Shown here piece by piece: positions 1 through 10,836 of a stretch of 64,000 nucleotides of DNA. Positions within the stretch are counted from its first letter, which is position 1. Each line of letters opens with the position of its first letter. The position numbers were made by a program, and so were the translations under genes. The notes beneath the pieces were generated by a model. That model worked only from the letters and a program-made list of their open reading frames with translations, did no database searches and had not been told where the DNA came from. This DNA comes from Rhodanobacteraceae bacterium (GTDB taxonomy: Bacteria; Pseudomonadota; Gammaproteobacteria; Xanthomonadales; Rhodanobacteraceae): contig CP126120.1 in the NCBI GenBank assembly GCA_030123585.1, forward strand, positions 1,364,001-1,428,000, written 5' to 3'.

Positions 1-1
1 A

Positions 2-1102
2 TTGATGGCGCAGGCGCTGGCCGCGCAGTATCCCGTGCTGAACGGCTGGGCGACGCTGTCGGTGTTCTCGCGCGCCGCCAGCACCCTGACGGTAGTGGCG
101 ATCTTCGCGCTGGGCGCCGCGCTGCACGCGCGCGGCGAGATCAGCATCGGCGGCATCGTCAGCTTCGTCGGTTTCGCGCTGATGCTGATCGGCCGGCTGG
201 AACAGTTCGCGCAATTCATCTCCAACCTGTTCTTCCAGTCGAATTCGCTGCGCGATTTCTTCGAGGTGCTGGACACCCCGCCGGCGGTGACGGAAGCGCG
301 CGACGCCGTCACCCTGCCGCGGGTGCGCGGCGAGGTCGCGTTCGAGCACGTGGATTTCGCCTACGAGCCGGGTCGCGAGGCCTTGCACGATCTCGACTTC
401 CGCATTCCGGCCGGCAGCAAGGTCGCGGTGGTGGGACCGACCGGCGCCGGCAAGACCACCGCGCTGAGTCTCTTGTATCGCGCAGCCGATCCCGCGCGCG
501 GACGCATCACGCTGGACGGCGTGGACATCCGCTCGGCAACGCTGGAATCGTTGCGCCGCAACGTCGCGGTGGTGTTCCAGGAACCGGGGTTGCTCCACCG
601 CAGCATCGAGGAGAACCTCCGCATCGGCAATCCGGACGCCGACGCCGAAGCACTGAAAGCCGCGGCGCGCGCGGCGCAGGCGCACGCCTTCATCGTCGAC
701 AAGCCGGAAGCCTACGCCACGCCGATCGGCGAACGCGGCCGCTCGCTGTCGGGCGGCGAACGCCAACGGTTGGCGATCGCGCGCGCGATGCTGAAGGACG
801 CGCCGATCCTGATCCTCGACGAAGCCACCAGCGCGCTGGACAATGCCACCGAAGCGCGCATCAAGCGCGCGATGGATGCGCTGTGCCGCAATCGCACCAC
901 CTTCATCATCGCGCACCGGCTTTCCACCGTGCGCAATGCCGACATCATCCTGGTGCTCGACCGCGGCCGCATCGTCGAACAGGGCCGCTACGAGGACCTG
1001 GTCCGCAGGAACGGCCTGTTCGCGCAACTGGCGCGGCAGGACGAATTCGCGGACGACCGCCGCGGCCGCCAGGAACCCGTGCCGTTGCACGTGGCGGCGT
1101 AA
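2..1102 (+). CDS. Cyclic beta-glucan ABC exporter, C-terminal part (NdvA/ChvA-like)
   Basis: This is the C-terminal 366 residues of an inner-membrane ABC exporter with fused membrane and ATPase domains; the 5' end lies outside the window. About 85 residues of the last membrane segments are followed by a full nucleotide-binding domain. That domain shows a Walker A (GPTGAGKT), a signature (LSGGERQ), a Walker B (ILILDEATSALD) and an H-loop (IIAHRLSTV). The membrane part (SIGGIVSFVGFALMLIGRLEQ) and the linker resemble rhizobial NdvA/ChvA, which export cyclic beta-1,2-glucan to the periplasm. A GH17-GT2 glucan synthase at 48187 fits the same theme but is 47 kb away. A general lipid A or peptide exporter is the alternative. 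Confidence 0.8.
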   Translation: MMAQALAAQYPVLNGWATLSVFSRAASTLTVVAIFALGAALHARGEISIGGIVSFVGFALMLIGRLEQFAQFISNLFFQSNSLRDFFEVLDTPPAVTEARDAVTLPRVRGEVAFEHVDFAYEPGREALHDLDFRIPAGSKVAVVGPTGAGKTTALSLLYRAADPARGRITLDGVDIRSATLESLRRNVAVVFQEPGLLHRSIEENLRIGNPDADAEALKAAARAAQAHAFIVDKPEAYATPIGERGRSLSGGERQRLAIARAMLKDAPILILDEATSALDNATEARIKRAMDALCRNRTTFIIAHRLSTVRNADIILVLDRGRIVEQGRYEDLVRRNGLFAQLARQDEFADDRRGRQEPVPLHVAA

Positions 1103-1110
1103 CCCGCGCG

Positions 1111-2031
1111 TCAAGCCTGTCGCGACGTCCGCTTGTTGGAGACACCGTGCGGCACATGCCCCGTCGCCACATGCCGGCGCGCGGACTCCACGTTGACGGG
1201 CGAGTCGTCGAAGAACAGGTCGGCGCCGAACGCCTCCAGGAACGGCCCCTTGTCGCGGCCGCCGAGGAACAGCGCTTCGTCGATGCGCACGCCCCACTCG
1301 CGCAGGGTCAGGATCACGCGCTTGTGCGCGGGCGCCGAACGCGCGGTCACCAGCGCGGTGCGGATCGGCGAGTTTTCGGCGGGGAACGCCGCCTGCAGGC
1401 GGTGCAGTGCGGCGAGGAAATTGCGGAACGGCCCGCCCGACAACGGCTCGTCGGCACGTTCGGTTTCGTTGCGGTGGAACGCGTCGAGGCCCTGCTCCTG
1501 CGACACGCGTTCGGATTCGTCGCCGAAGATCACCGCGTCGCCGTCGAAGGCGATGCGCAGTTGCTGCGAATGCGCGTCCTGCACCTGCGAAGGCAGGATC
1601 GTCGCCGCCGCCACGCCGGAATCCAGCGCGCGTGCCACGTTCTCGGCATTGGCCGAGAGGAACAGGTCCACGCCGAACGGCGCGATGTACTCGCTGGTCG
1701 CTTCGCCCGAGGTGAACGCCGCGCGCGTGATCGCGAGGCCGTGGTGCTGGATCGAGTTGAAAATGCGCAAGCCGGTGTCGCCGGAATTGCGTGACAGCAG
1801 GACCACTTCGACGTAAGGCGCGTCCGGCTCCGGGCGGTTCAGCGCCAGCAGCTTCTTCACCACCGGAAATGCCACGCCCGGCTGCAGCACGTCGTTCTCG
1901 TGCGCGATCTGGTAGGCGCGGTAGGCTTCCAGGCCCTCGCGCTCGAACAGCGCGTGCGATTCGGTCAGGTCGAACAGCGCGCGCGACGAAATCGCGACGA
2001 CCAGCTTGTTGTCGTCGTGATGCGGTTGCAT
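1111..2031 (-). CDS. Cytosolic 5'-nucleotidase (PF06189-type)
   Basis: A 306-residue cytoplasmic enzyme expected to hydrolyse nucleoside 5'-monophosphates to nucleosides and phosphate. It resembles the 5'-nucleotidase family that includes eukaryotic cytosolic NT5C1. Supporting stretches are the N-terminal LVVAISSRALFDL, VVLLSRNSGDTGLRIFNS, FDGDAVIFGDESE and the C-terminal ADLFFDDSPVNVESA, which gives the acidic metal-binding pattern of HAD-like phosphatases. The frame stays open upstream to 2226, but the ATG at 2031 (MQPHHDDNKL) begins the conserved region and leaves a 115-bp gap to the divergent MFS gene. It ends 8 bp from the convergent ABC gene. Family membership is secure; substrate preference is not visible. 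Confidence 0.85.
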   Translation of the reverse strand: MQPHHDDNKLVVAISSRALFDLTESHALFEREGLEAYRAYQIAHENDVLQPGVAFPVVKKLLALNRPEPDAPYVEVVLLSRNSGDTGLRIFNSIQHHGLAITRAAFTSGEATSEYIAPFGVDLFLSANAENVARALDSGVAAATILPSQVQDAHSQQLRIAFDGDAVIFGDESERVSQEQGLDAFHRNETERADEPLSGGPFRNFLAALHRLQAAFPAENSPIRTALVTARSAPAHKRVILTLREWGVRIDEALFLGGRDKGPFLEAFGADLFFDDSPVNVESARRHVATGHVPHGVSNKRTSRQA

Positions 2032-2146
2032 CGGAAGTGCGGGAGTCGCCACATCGGCAGTGTATCGCGGCGCGAAACCGTCCGGGATTCGGCGCGCCGT
2101 CATGCGCCCGAGGTTAAAGTGGCGCTTTCCCCGATCCCGCGAAGAG

Positions 2147-3379
2147 ATGCTGCGAACGTTGCGCCCCATCGCCTCGCTGCTCGCCGGCACCGCGCTGCTG
2201 CTGGCCGGCGTCGGCCTGTTGAACACGCTGATTCCGCTGCGCGGCGCCGCGGCGGGGTTCCCGGAAACCCTGCTGGGCGGCCTGACCTCGGCGTACTACG
2301 TCGGCTATTTCATCGGCACCTTCGCGATGCCGCCGCTGGTGCGCCGGATCGGGCACATCCGCGCGTTCGCGTTCTGCGCCGCGTGCGCGGCGTGCATCGT
2401 GCTGTTGTATGCGTTCGGCACCAATCCAATCGCATGGCTGGCGCTGCGCCTGCTGAGCGGCATCGTGCTGGTCGGCCTGTATGCGGTGATCGAGAGCTGG
2501 CTCAACGCGCAGGCCCCCGACGGCAAGCGCGGCGCGGTGTTTGCCACCTACATGGTGGTCAACTTGGGTTCGCTCGCGTTGGGCCAGCAACTGCTGCGCA
2601 TCCGCGGCGAAGCGTTCGTGCCGTTCGCGGTGGTCGCGCTGCTGGTATGCGCGGCGACCCTGCCGGTGCTCGCGACGCATCAGGCCCAGCCGCAGCAGCA
2701 GGCGACGCCGCGGCTGCAGTTGCGATTGTTGTTCAACGTCGCGCCTACCGCCGGGCTCGGCGCCATCCTGACGGGCCTCGCGATGGGCGCGTTCTGGGGC
2801 CTGCTGCCGGTGTACGCGCGCGACAGCGGATTCGACACTGCCGCGATCGGCAACTACATGAGCATCGCGATCGTGGGCGGCGCGGCGCTGCAATGGCCGC
2901 TGGGAAGATTGTCCGACCGCCACGACCGCCGCATCGCGCTGGCGCTGGTCGCCGCGGCCGCGGCGCTGCTCGCGCTCGCGGGCATCGCGTTCGGCGGCCG
3001 CGAGTGGCCCGAGATGGCGACGATCTTCCTGTTCGGCGGCATGAGCTTCGCGATCTATCCCATCGTCGTCGCGCACCTGGTCGACCACGCGCCGCCCGAA
3101 GACCTGCTCGCCGCCAGCAGCAGCGTGCTGCTGGTGTACGGCGTGGGCTCGGCGTTGGGTCCGCTGGTCGCCGGCGGATTGATGGGCGCGTTCGGCGCGT
3201 GGACGCTGTTCGCATGGTTCGCGCTGACCCACGGCGTGCTCGCGGTGTACGCGACGTGGCGCTACCGGATGTCGCCGCGCACGCCGGCCGACGCGCCGGC
3301 GTTCCAGCCGATGCTGCGCACCACGCCGGCGGCACTGCGTCTGCTGCGCGCCGCGGTGCGGTTCCAGCGCGGGGGTTGA
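2147..3379 (+). CDS. MFS transporter, YcaD-like
   Basis: A 410-residue inner-membrane major facilitator with about 12 hydrophobic segments. The first helix (LLAGTALLLAGVGLLNTLIPLR) and the loop RLSDRHDRR between the two halves match the YcaD/YfkF type of small-molecule permeases. The substrate is unknown. I chose ATG 2147 because it starts just before the first helix. In-frame ATGs at 2060 and 2102 would add a charged N-terminus and intrude on the space shared with the divergent nucleotidase. The gene ends with a short basic tail. The following 137 bp up to 3517 hold no recognisable gene. Confidence 0.82.
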   Translation: MLRTLRPIASLLAGTALLLAGVGLLNTLIPLRGAAAGFPETLLGGLTSAYYVGYFIGTFAMPPLVRRIGHIRAFAFCAACAACIVLLYAFGTNPIAWLALRLLSGIVLVGLYAVIESWLNAQAPDGKRGAVFATYMVVNLGSLALGQQLLRIRGEAFVPFAVVALLVCAATLPVLATHQAQPQQQATPRLQLRLLFNVAPTAGLGAILTGLAMGAFWGLLPVYARDSGFDTAAIGNYMSIAIVGGAALQWPLGRLSDRHDRRIALALVAAAAALLALAGIAFGGREWPEMATIFLFGGMSFAIYPIVVAHLVDHAPPEDLLAASSSVLLVYGVGSALGPLVAGGLMGAFGAWTLFAWFALTHGVLAVYATWRYRMSPRTPADAPAFQPMLRTTPAALRLLRAAVRFQRGG

Positions 3380-3516
3380 CCGCGCAGCGTCGCCGCCTTT
3401 GCGGCGGCGAACAAACTGCCTGCCGGAGAGTCGCACGCTGCATCGTGGAAGCCTACGCAACCGCACGTTCGCCGCGCTGGCAGCCGGACGATCGGGGGTC
3501 GCGATAGACTGTGCCG

Positions 3517-4335
3517 ATGCCTGTTGCCGCAAACCTCCACCTCGGCCATGCCGGCGAGGCATACCCCAATGCGTTTTATGTGCGCATGGGGGAGCGCCGA
3601 TTCATCTCCACCTTGCATTCCCAAGGCGCCTGGCAAGCCGGCGAACAGCACCTGGCGCCGGCTTCCGGTCTGCTGTTGGCAGAGGTGGAACGCCGATTGC
3701 CGAGTGACAAATTGGTGTCCCGCGCGTCCTTCGACGTGCTGGGCGTCATTCATTCCGGCGAATTCACCATCGATGTCGAGGTGGTGCGGCCAGGCCGGTC
3801 CATCGAGCTGGTCGAAGCGAGCATGCGGCATGGCGACCTGACGAGCATCCGTGCACGCATCTGGCGCCTCGCTGCCAGCGACACGACGCCAGTGCAAGGC
3901 AACGAATGGGCGCCGCTGCCGCCTCCCGATGCGATGCGTGCGTTCGCACTTTCATCGAACTGGAGCGGCGGTTTCATCGGCTCGCTGGAAGCACGCCAGG
4001 ACGCGGATGCGCGGCCGGGCCGCGGACGCAGTTGGATTCGCACGCGCTACCCGCTCGTGGATGGAGAAACCGATCCGCCCGTTGCGGGTTTCCTGAAGCT
4101 GGTCGACACCGCCAATGGACTGGTGGTTCGCGAACACCCCGGCAGCGTGTTCTTCGCCAACGTGGATCTCACCGTGCACTTCTTGCGTTCGCCCGAAGCG
4201 GGATGGGTCGGGTTCGACACCCGCGTCAATTTCGGCCCGACCGGACTCGGAGAGACGTTCTCGGTTCTCAGCGACATTCGCGGACCGGTCGGCACCGCCG
4301 CGCAAAGCCTGACCGTGCGCGTCGGACAGAAATGA
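3517..4335 (+). CDS. Acyl-CoA thioesterase family protein (double hotdog, TesB-like)
   Basis: A 272-residue cytosolic protein of the size and pattern of the TesB-like double-hotdog thioesterases, which hydrolyse acyl-CoA. The N-terminal half has SQGAWQAGEQHLAPASGLL and VSRASFDVLGVIHSGEFTIDVEVVRPGRSIE, typical of the first hotdog strand-helix-strand. The second half has DTANGLVVREHPGSVFFANVDLTVHFLR and ends with the GLGETFSVLSD segment of the second fold. I chose ATG 3517; a GTG six bases earlier is the alternative. It stands alone between the MFS gene and a clpB relic. The natural acyl substrate cannot be read from sequence. Confidence 0.75.
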   Translation: MPVAANLHLGHAGEAYPNAFYVRMGERRFISTLHSQGAWQAGEQHLAPASGLLLAEVERRLPSDKLVSRASFDVLGVIHSGEFTIDVEVVRPGRSIELVEASMRHGDLTSIRARIWRLAASDTTPVQGNEWAPLPPPDAMRAFALSSNWSGGFIGSLEARQDADARPGRGRSWIRTRYPLVDGETDPPVAGFLKLVDTANGLVVREHPGSVFFANVDLTVHFLRSPEAGWVGFDTRVNFGPTGLGETFSVLSDIRGPVGTAAQSLTVRVGQK

Positions 4336-4382
4336 CATGACGCGCGTTGATTCGCCCCTTGAAGGAGAAAGCTCAAACGCGG

Positions 4383-4544
4383 TCAACGCTTGTGGAACGC
4401 GAGCTTGCCGTGTTCCGCATCCACTTTGATGATGTCGCTGCCGACGAACTCGCCGGCAAGGATCTGCTGCACCAGTGTGTTTCCCAGCTGCGTCTGGGTC
4501 GCGCATTCCTTGTCAATTCTTTCATCGCGAAGTTTGACGTACAT
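4383..4544 (-). pseudogene. Degenerate clpB 3'-end fragment
   Basis: Read on the minus strand, this stretch ends in [41 protein letters not shown] when its parts are joined. The true ClpB C-terminus ([37 protein letters not shown]) lies at 6774-6900. The two are direct repeats about 2.4 kb apart. The reading frame is intact back to an ATG at 4544, giving 53 codons. Its first residues (KLRDERIDKE) resemble an upstream ClpB segment ([10 protein letters not shown]), which suggests an internal deletion of about 27 codons. There is no room for any ClpB ATPase domain, so I call it a relic. It lies directly 5' of the S53 peptidase gene. Confidence 0.8.
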
Positions 4545-4751
4545 CACATTTTCTGCTAATCCGGCGCTCCGGCCAACACTCTCGCCTGCAGGGCCATTCG
4601 ACTACGACGCACTGTGTTCCCGGCTGAGTTTCCTCGGCCTGCAGCTCGTTTTTCTTTGGGAGAACGGACACGCAGAACATCAACAATGCTTGATTATCCT
4701 GCGAGTTGTCGCGGGTTATTCAAGCATTACCCATGTTCAAGAGGTAACCAC

Positions 4752-6701
4752 ATGCATGCAAAAAGAAAAATCATTTCGATCGCCCGTTCCATCGCACTCG
4801 CATTGGCGACTGGTGTCTGCCTGACCGCTTATGCGGCGCCACCGACGCCACCGGCCGAAACGGTCAGCGCGTCGATCATTCTCAACGTGACCGACCCGCA
4901 GGCGTTGAGGGATTACATCCAGGCCACGCTGACTCCTGGAGACAAGGATTTCCACCGATTCCTGACGGTCGGGCAGTTCCGGACGCGGTATGCGCCCTCG
5001 ACCCAGCAAATCATGAAGTTGGTGCACTATTTGAGGTCGTTCGGCATCACGATCGACAAAATCTACGCGGACAATCTGGACATCACCATCAGCGGCACGG
5101 CCGCGCAATTCAATGCCGCCTTCGGGACGCAGTTGCAGGACTTCGTGAAGAACGGCAAGCGCTTCCATCGACCCGCCCACAAATACTCATTGCCGAGCGA
5201 TATCTCCGGTCTGGTGCTGGGCGTCGCGGGGCTCGACAGCGAATCCGGCCGCTTGCATCCGATGCTGTCGCGGGCCCAACCGTCAACGCTGGCACGAGCG
5301 CAAGGCCTGCAGTCCGGCGGGTATCCCGCCATGGTCTGGCCCACGAGCAGCACGACGACCGGTGTTCCCGGCGAATACACCGTCGGCGACGTGGCCAACT
5401 TCTACCAGGTCAATCCCCTCTATCAGGCCGGCTTCAGCGGCCGAGGCCAGACGGTCGGCATCATGACGTTTGCCAACTTCAACATCGCGGACGTGGAAGC
5501 TTATTGGTCGGACATCGGCCTCAAGGTGGCGCCCAACCGCATCACCAAGGAGATGGTGGATGGCGGCACGCCCGTACAGCCGAATGTCGGCGACGATGAA
5601 ACCTCGCTCGATGTGGAACAGTCGGGTGGTCTGGCGCCGCAGGCCAAGATCCAGGTGTACGTCGCGCCCAACACCAATCAGGCTTCGGTGGACGTCTTTT
5701 ACGCGGCGGTGTCGGACAACAGCTCCGATACGTTGTCCATCAGTTGGGGTCTTGCCGAGGAGTTTGACTTCGCGGCCGCCAATGGTGGCGAGGATTTCAC
5801 CTACCTGATGAGGGAGACCGATCAGGCGCTGATGGAGGCAGCGGCGCAGGGGCAGTCGGTGTTCACCGCTGCCGGCGATGACGGCGCCTATGACGCCTAC
5901 CGCGACCTGCCGGGTCTCAACGCGCAGTTGACCGTGGACTACCCGGCCTCGGATCCGTACATCACGGCCGCCGGAGGTACCACGATGAGTGGTCTGCAGC
6001 TGTATTTGGGACCGGGCGGTTCGATCATTCCGATCAACATTGCACAGGAACAAGTGTGGGGATGGGACTACCTCACTCCTCTATGCAACGCCTATGGCCT
6101 TGATCCGACGAGCTGCGGCATTGCCTACGGCGGGGGCGGCGGAGGCGTGAGTTCATTCTGGAGCTTGCCGTACTATCAGCAAGCCACGGCCGGCATCACC
6201 CAGACGCAGCCGAATCAACCGCTGATCTGCGAGACAGCGTTTTCCTGCAGCTTGTTCGGCTTGGGTGCGCCACCGCAGACCGTGCTGACACTTCCCGGCG
6301 GTTTTGCCGGACGCAACGTTCCGGATCTGTCATTGAATGCCGATCCCGAAACCGGATATGTGCTGGTGGACTGCACCGACTTTCCGGAGCCCGCCAATCC
6401 GGGCTGCGCGGCGACCTACTTTGGTGGCACCAGTTTCGTGGCGCCGCAATTGAACGGCATTACCACACTGGTTGACCAGGCCTCGGGTTCACGCGTTGGA
6501 TTCCTGAACCCGACCGTTTACGCGTTCCAATCGGTGTTCGGTTACGGATCGGATACGCCGTTCAACGACATCACGGCCGGCGACAACTGGTTCTATCACG
6601 GCGTTCCGGGCTATGACAACGGCGCCGGGATCGGCACCATCAATGCCGCCAATCTGGCGCGCGCATACCAGTTCATGGACGCACACGGTTACATGCACTG
6701 A
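4752..6701 (+). CDS. Secreted S53 family serine-carboxyl peptidase (sedolisin-like)
   Basis: A 649-residue exported acid endopeptidase. A signal peptide (KRKIISIARSIALALATGV, predicted cleavage after AYA near residue 28) is followed by a pro-kumamolisin activation domain to about residue 170 and a subtilisin-fold catalytic domain. The S53 catalytic set is visible: Glu283 and Asp287 in DETSLDVE, Asp376 in AAGDDG, and Ser561 in GGTSFVAP. A calcium-site-like C-terminus (DITAGDN...GYDNGAGIG) is present. ATG 4752 has a good ribosome site (AAGAGGT), and the upstream in-frame GTG would bury the signal peptide. A strong terminator follows. A clpB relic upstream and clpB downstream suggest acquisition by recombination. 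Confidence 0.93.
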   Translation: MHAKRKIISIARSIALALATGVCLTAYAAPPTPPAETVSASIILNVTDPQALRDYIQATLTPGDKDFHRFLTVGQFRTRYAPSTQQIMKLVHYLRSFGITIDKIYADNLDITISGTAAQFNAAFGTQLQDFVKNGKRFHRPAHKYSLPSDISGLVLGVAGLDSESGRLHPMLSRAQPSTLARAQGLQSGGYPAMVWPTSSTTTGVPGEYTVGDVANFYQVNPLYQAGFSGRGQTVGIMTFANFNIADVEAYWSDIGLKVAPNRITKEMVDGGTPVQPNVGDDETSLDVEQSGGLAPQAKIQVYVAPNTNQASVDVFYAAVSDNSSDTLSISWGLAEEFDFAAANGGEDFTYLMRETDQALMEAAAQGQSVFTAAGDDGAYDAYRDLPGLNAQLTVDYPASDPYITAAGGTTMSGLQLYLGPGGSIIPINIAQEQVWGWDYLTPLCNAYGLDPTSCGIAYGGGGGGVSSFWSLPYYQQATAGITQTQPNQPLICETAFSCSLFGLGAPPQTVLTLPGGFAGRNVPDLSLNADPETGYVLVDCTDFPEPANPGCAATYFGGTSFVAPQLNGITTLVDQASGSRVGFLNPTVYAFQSVFGYGSDTPFNDITAGDNWFYHGVPGYDNGAGIGTINAANLARAYQFMDAHGYMH

Positions 6702-6720
6702 CTCGCAACCGGCCATGGCC

Positions 6721-6752
6721 CCCCTTCCCGGGAAACCGGGAAGGGTTTTTTT
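6721..6752 (+). terminator. Rho-independent terminator of the S53 peptidase gene
   Basis: A stem of CCCTTCCCGG / CCGGGAAGGG closes a GAAA loop and is followed by seven T residues. It lies 20 bp after the peptidase stop codon. The T-tract is on the plus strand only, so it ends peptidase transcription before the convergent clpB; it is not bidirectional. Confidence 0.9.
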
Positions 6753-6773
6753 CATCCGGTCAGCGAAGTCGCA

Positions 6774-9365
<2,592 letters not shown>

Positions 9366-9417
9366 TCTCACGTGGGCATCCTCACAGATAGGCGCGGCAG
9401 CGCCGTCGATCGGATGA

Positions 9418-9446
9418 AAATAGGGCCGCCACGGCGCGGCTTCAAC
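9418..9446 (-). promoter_or_regulatory. Candidate sigma-32 promoter of clpB
   Basis: On the minus strand GTTGAA is followed after 14 bp by GCCCTATTT, close to the sigma-32 pattern (CTTGAA, 13-15 bp, CCCCATnT). The -10 element is about 50 bp upstream of the clpB start. Heat-shock control of clpB is the rule in gammaproteobacteria; this particular site is inferred from sequence only. Confidence 0.5.
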
Positions 9447-9489
9447 TGCCGAGTGAGCCCGCGGAGCCTGGAACGTCGCCCGCGCCATG

Positions 9490-9640
9490 GGGAGGGCGCG
9501 CAGCGATCGCGCCCACGCCCGTCACGAGACTCGTCGTCGGGATCAGCCCATCATTGGCGCCGAGTGCCGCCGCGCGCAACCAACCGATTCGTCGGTGCGG
9601 CGTCGCTCGGGGTGTCGGATGTCTGATCGAAGGATGGGCG
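9490..9640 (-). pseudogene. VIT-family transporter 5' fragment (locus copy A)
   Basis: This 150-bp stretch aligns with the 5' end of the intact VIT gene at 17351-18055, sharing runs such as CCGAATTTA upstream and GGTTGCGCGC inside. Three defects make it non-functional. The start ATG reads ATC, one base is deleted near codon 18 (CGCACCGACGAATCGG against CGCACCGCACGCATCGG), and homology stops after about 45 codons, next to the clpB promoter. By eye it is roughly 75-80% identical to the intact copy. It marks the left edge of duplicated locus A. Confidence 0.75.
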
Positions 9641-9645
9641 GGACG

Positions 9646-9709
9646 GCTTAACGCCCGAATTTAGCGGCGCGAGCCGCAGGCGAGCGTCGACTGAAATGAG
9701 TTGTTATGC
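9646..9709 (-). other. Integron attC site A
   Basis: A 64-bp imperfect inverted repeat bounded by GCTTAAC and GTTATGC, with inner arms GAATTTAGCGGCGCG and GCGTCGACTGAAATGAG. This is the reverse-complement form of the attC sites known from Xanthomonas cassettes, so the associated cassette is read on the minus strand. It lies 57 bp downstream of the stop of the 127-residue gene, as expected for a cassette. Confidence 0.8.
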
Positions 9710-9765
9710 AGTACACCGTTAGCGCACCGAGTACGTAAAGAGCGTAATACTGGATGTTATGTGTC

Positions 9766-10149
9766 TCAAGTGTCAACAAGGTCAATGATGTCGCCGATTG
9801 CACTTGGCTGTATTTTGTCCCACCTAATCGCCTCATCAAATGTTGAAAGCAATGCCTCGCAGACACTGATAAATGAGTGTTGTGGCTCATCGTGCGGATC
9901 ACTCCAACTCACGCCAATTGATGGGTACTTGGGTAGCTCTTGTCTTTCTAGATCGGTATCAATTTCCGACCATTCTTCTTCATGTTCCGGATCACGTGTA
10001 CGCCATTTTATTCGTAGCTCACATCCACGCGGCATGGAGCCTACGCAAAAACGGATATATGACAATGCCATCTCACAACACTGGTTGCACCAGCCCCTAT
10101 CACCCTGCGGACCATCTGACGGGCAAGTTCCGATTTCTTCCCATGTCAT
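9766..10149 (-). CDS. Integron cassette protein of unknown function, 127 aa
   Basis: I do not recognise this protein. It is small, soluble and acidic, with no signal peptide or membrane segment. Six cysteines sit in the first 45 residues (C9, C21, C24, C25, C35, C43), including WCNQCC, which could bind metal or form disulphides. The second half is Trp- and Asp-rich (GVSWSDPHDEPQHSF). The start ATG 10149 has a good ribosome site (AAGGGG, 7 bp). The gene sits between a GTTAGGC core site at 10172 and attC site A, so it has the structure of a complete cassette. Base composition is clearly lower in GC than the neighbouring clpB. Confidence 0.72.
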   Translation of the reverse strand: MTWEEIGTCPSDGPQGDRGWCNQCCEMALSYIRFCVGSMPRGCELRIKWRTRDPEHEEEWSEIDTDLERQELPKYPSIGVSWSDPHDEPQHSFISVCEALLSTFDEAIRWDKIQPSAIGDIIDLVDT

Positions 10150-10171
10150 AAGCCACCCCTTGTTTTGTGCC

Positions 10172-10241
10172 GCCTAACGCTTGAGGTAACCGGCGCGAAC
10201 CCGCGCGGTGGGTGAGCGTCCGGTTGACCGAATGGTTAGCA
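10172..10241 (-). other. Integron attC site B
   Basis: A 70-bp attC-like site bounded by GCCTAAC and GTTAGCA, with arms GAGGTAACCGGCGCG and GTGAGCGTCCGGTTGACCGAATG. Read on the minus strand its inverse core is TGCTAAC. That is the exact complement of the GTTAGCA core at the 5' start of the cassette it closes (12479-12485), as the circular cassette model predicts. Confidence 0.82.
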
Positions 10242-10833
10242 CACGCCCACCTCCAGAAAGTCACCTACTGTAATGCTGCTCTGCAGTTCTGCAGATAGTT
10301 TGAAAGCATGCTTCGAACCGGTACGATATTCACAGTGAATCCAGTTCGAAGGAAACCATTTTTATCGTTGACGTATGCCCCAATCGTATCGGCCTGCAGC
10401 ATGGAATTTAAGAATGTAAGGTTAACGGTTCTGTCGAGCACAACTGAATTATCTACCGCTTGGAAACTGCGCTGTTCCTTTGTTAATATTTGTTTGCCAT
10501 CTATTTCAAAATACGAGACTGTACCGCGATCTACAATTTCCTTGGCCCTCGCCTTACCGACGATGTAAAAGCTATCCAACCTCAGTTCATTACCTACGCA
10601 CAACAGTGCGATCTTGTGGTCCCCATCGCTTGAGCCTTGCTCTAAGAGCAGGTATGGCTTGCCATTTACGAGCTTATATTTTGCGACTACCGGTAGAACA
10701 CCATTGTTTGCAAGCCCTAGCTGCAACATCTGCTTTCCCGACAACCATAAGACCGACTCAGGTGCTGTCATGCTTGATAGCACGAAAACGTCTGGATTTA
10801 TACCCATGTCGTGTAAATACGCTACGATCATTC

Positions 10834-10836
10834 CAG
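10834..10836. repeat. IS30 target-site duplication, left
   Basis: The triplet CAG directly left of the element is repeated directly right of it at 11892-11894. A 2-3 bp duplication is usual for IS30-family insertion. Deleting the element and one CAG restores the reading frame of the host gene. Confidence 0.85.

Noticed and set aside
2114..3562. A 482-codon minus-strand frame opposite the MFS gene
   Set aside because: Gln/Arg/His-rich shadow without motifs; the plus-strand MFS protein explains the DNA.
4347..4559. Small plus-strand open frame of 70 codons
   Set aside because: It lies opposite the clpB relic, which explains its sequence.
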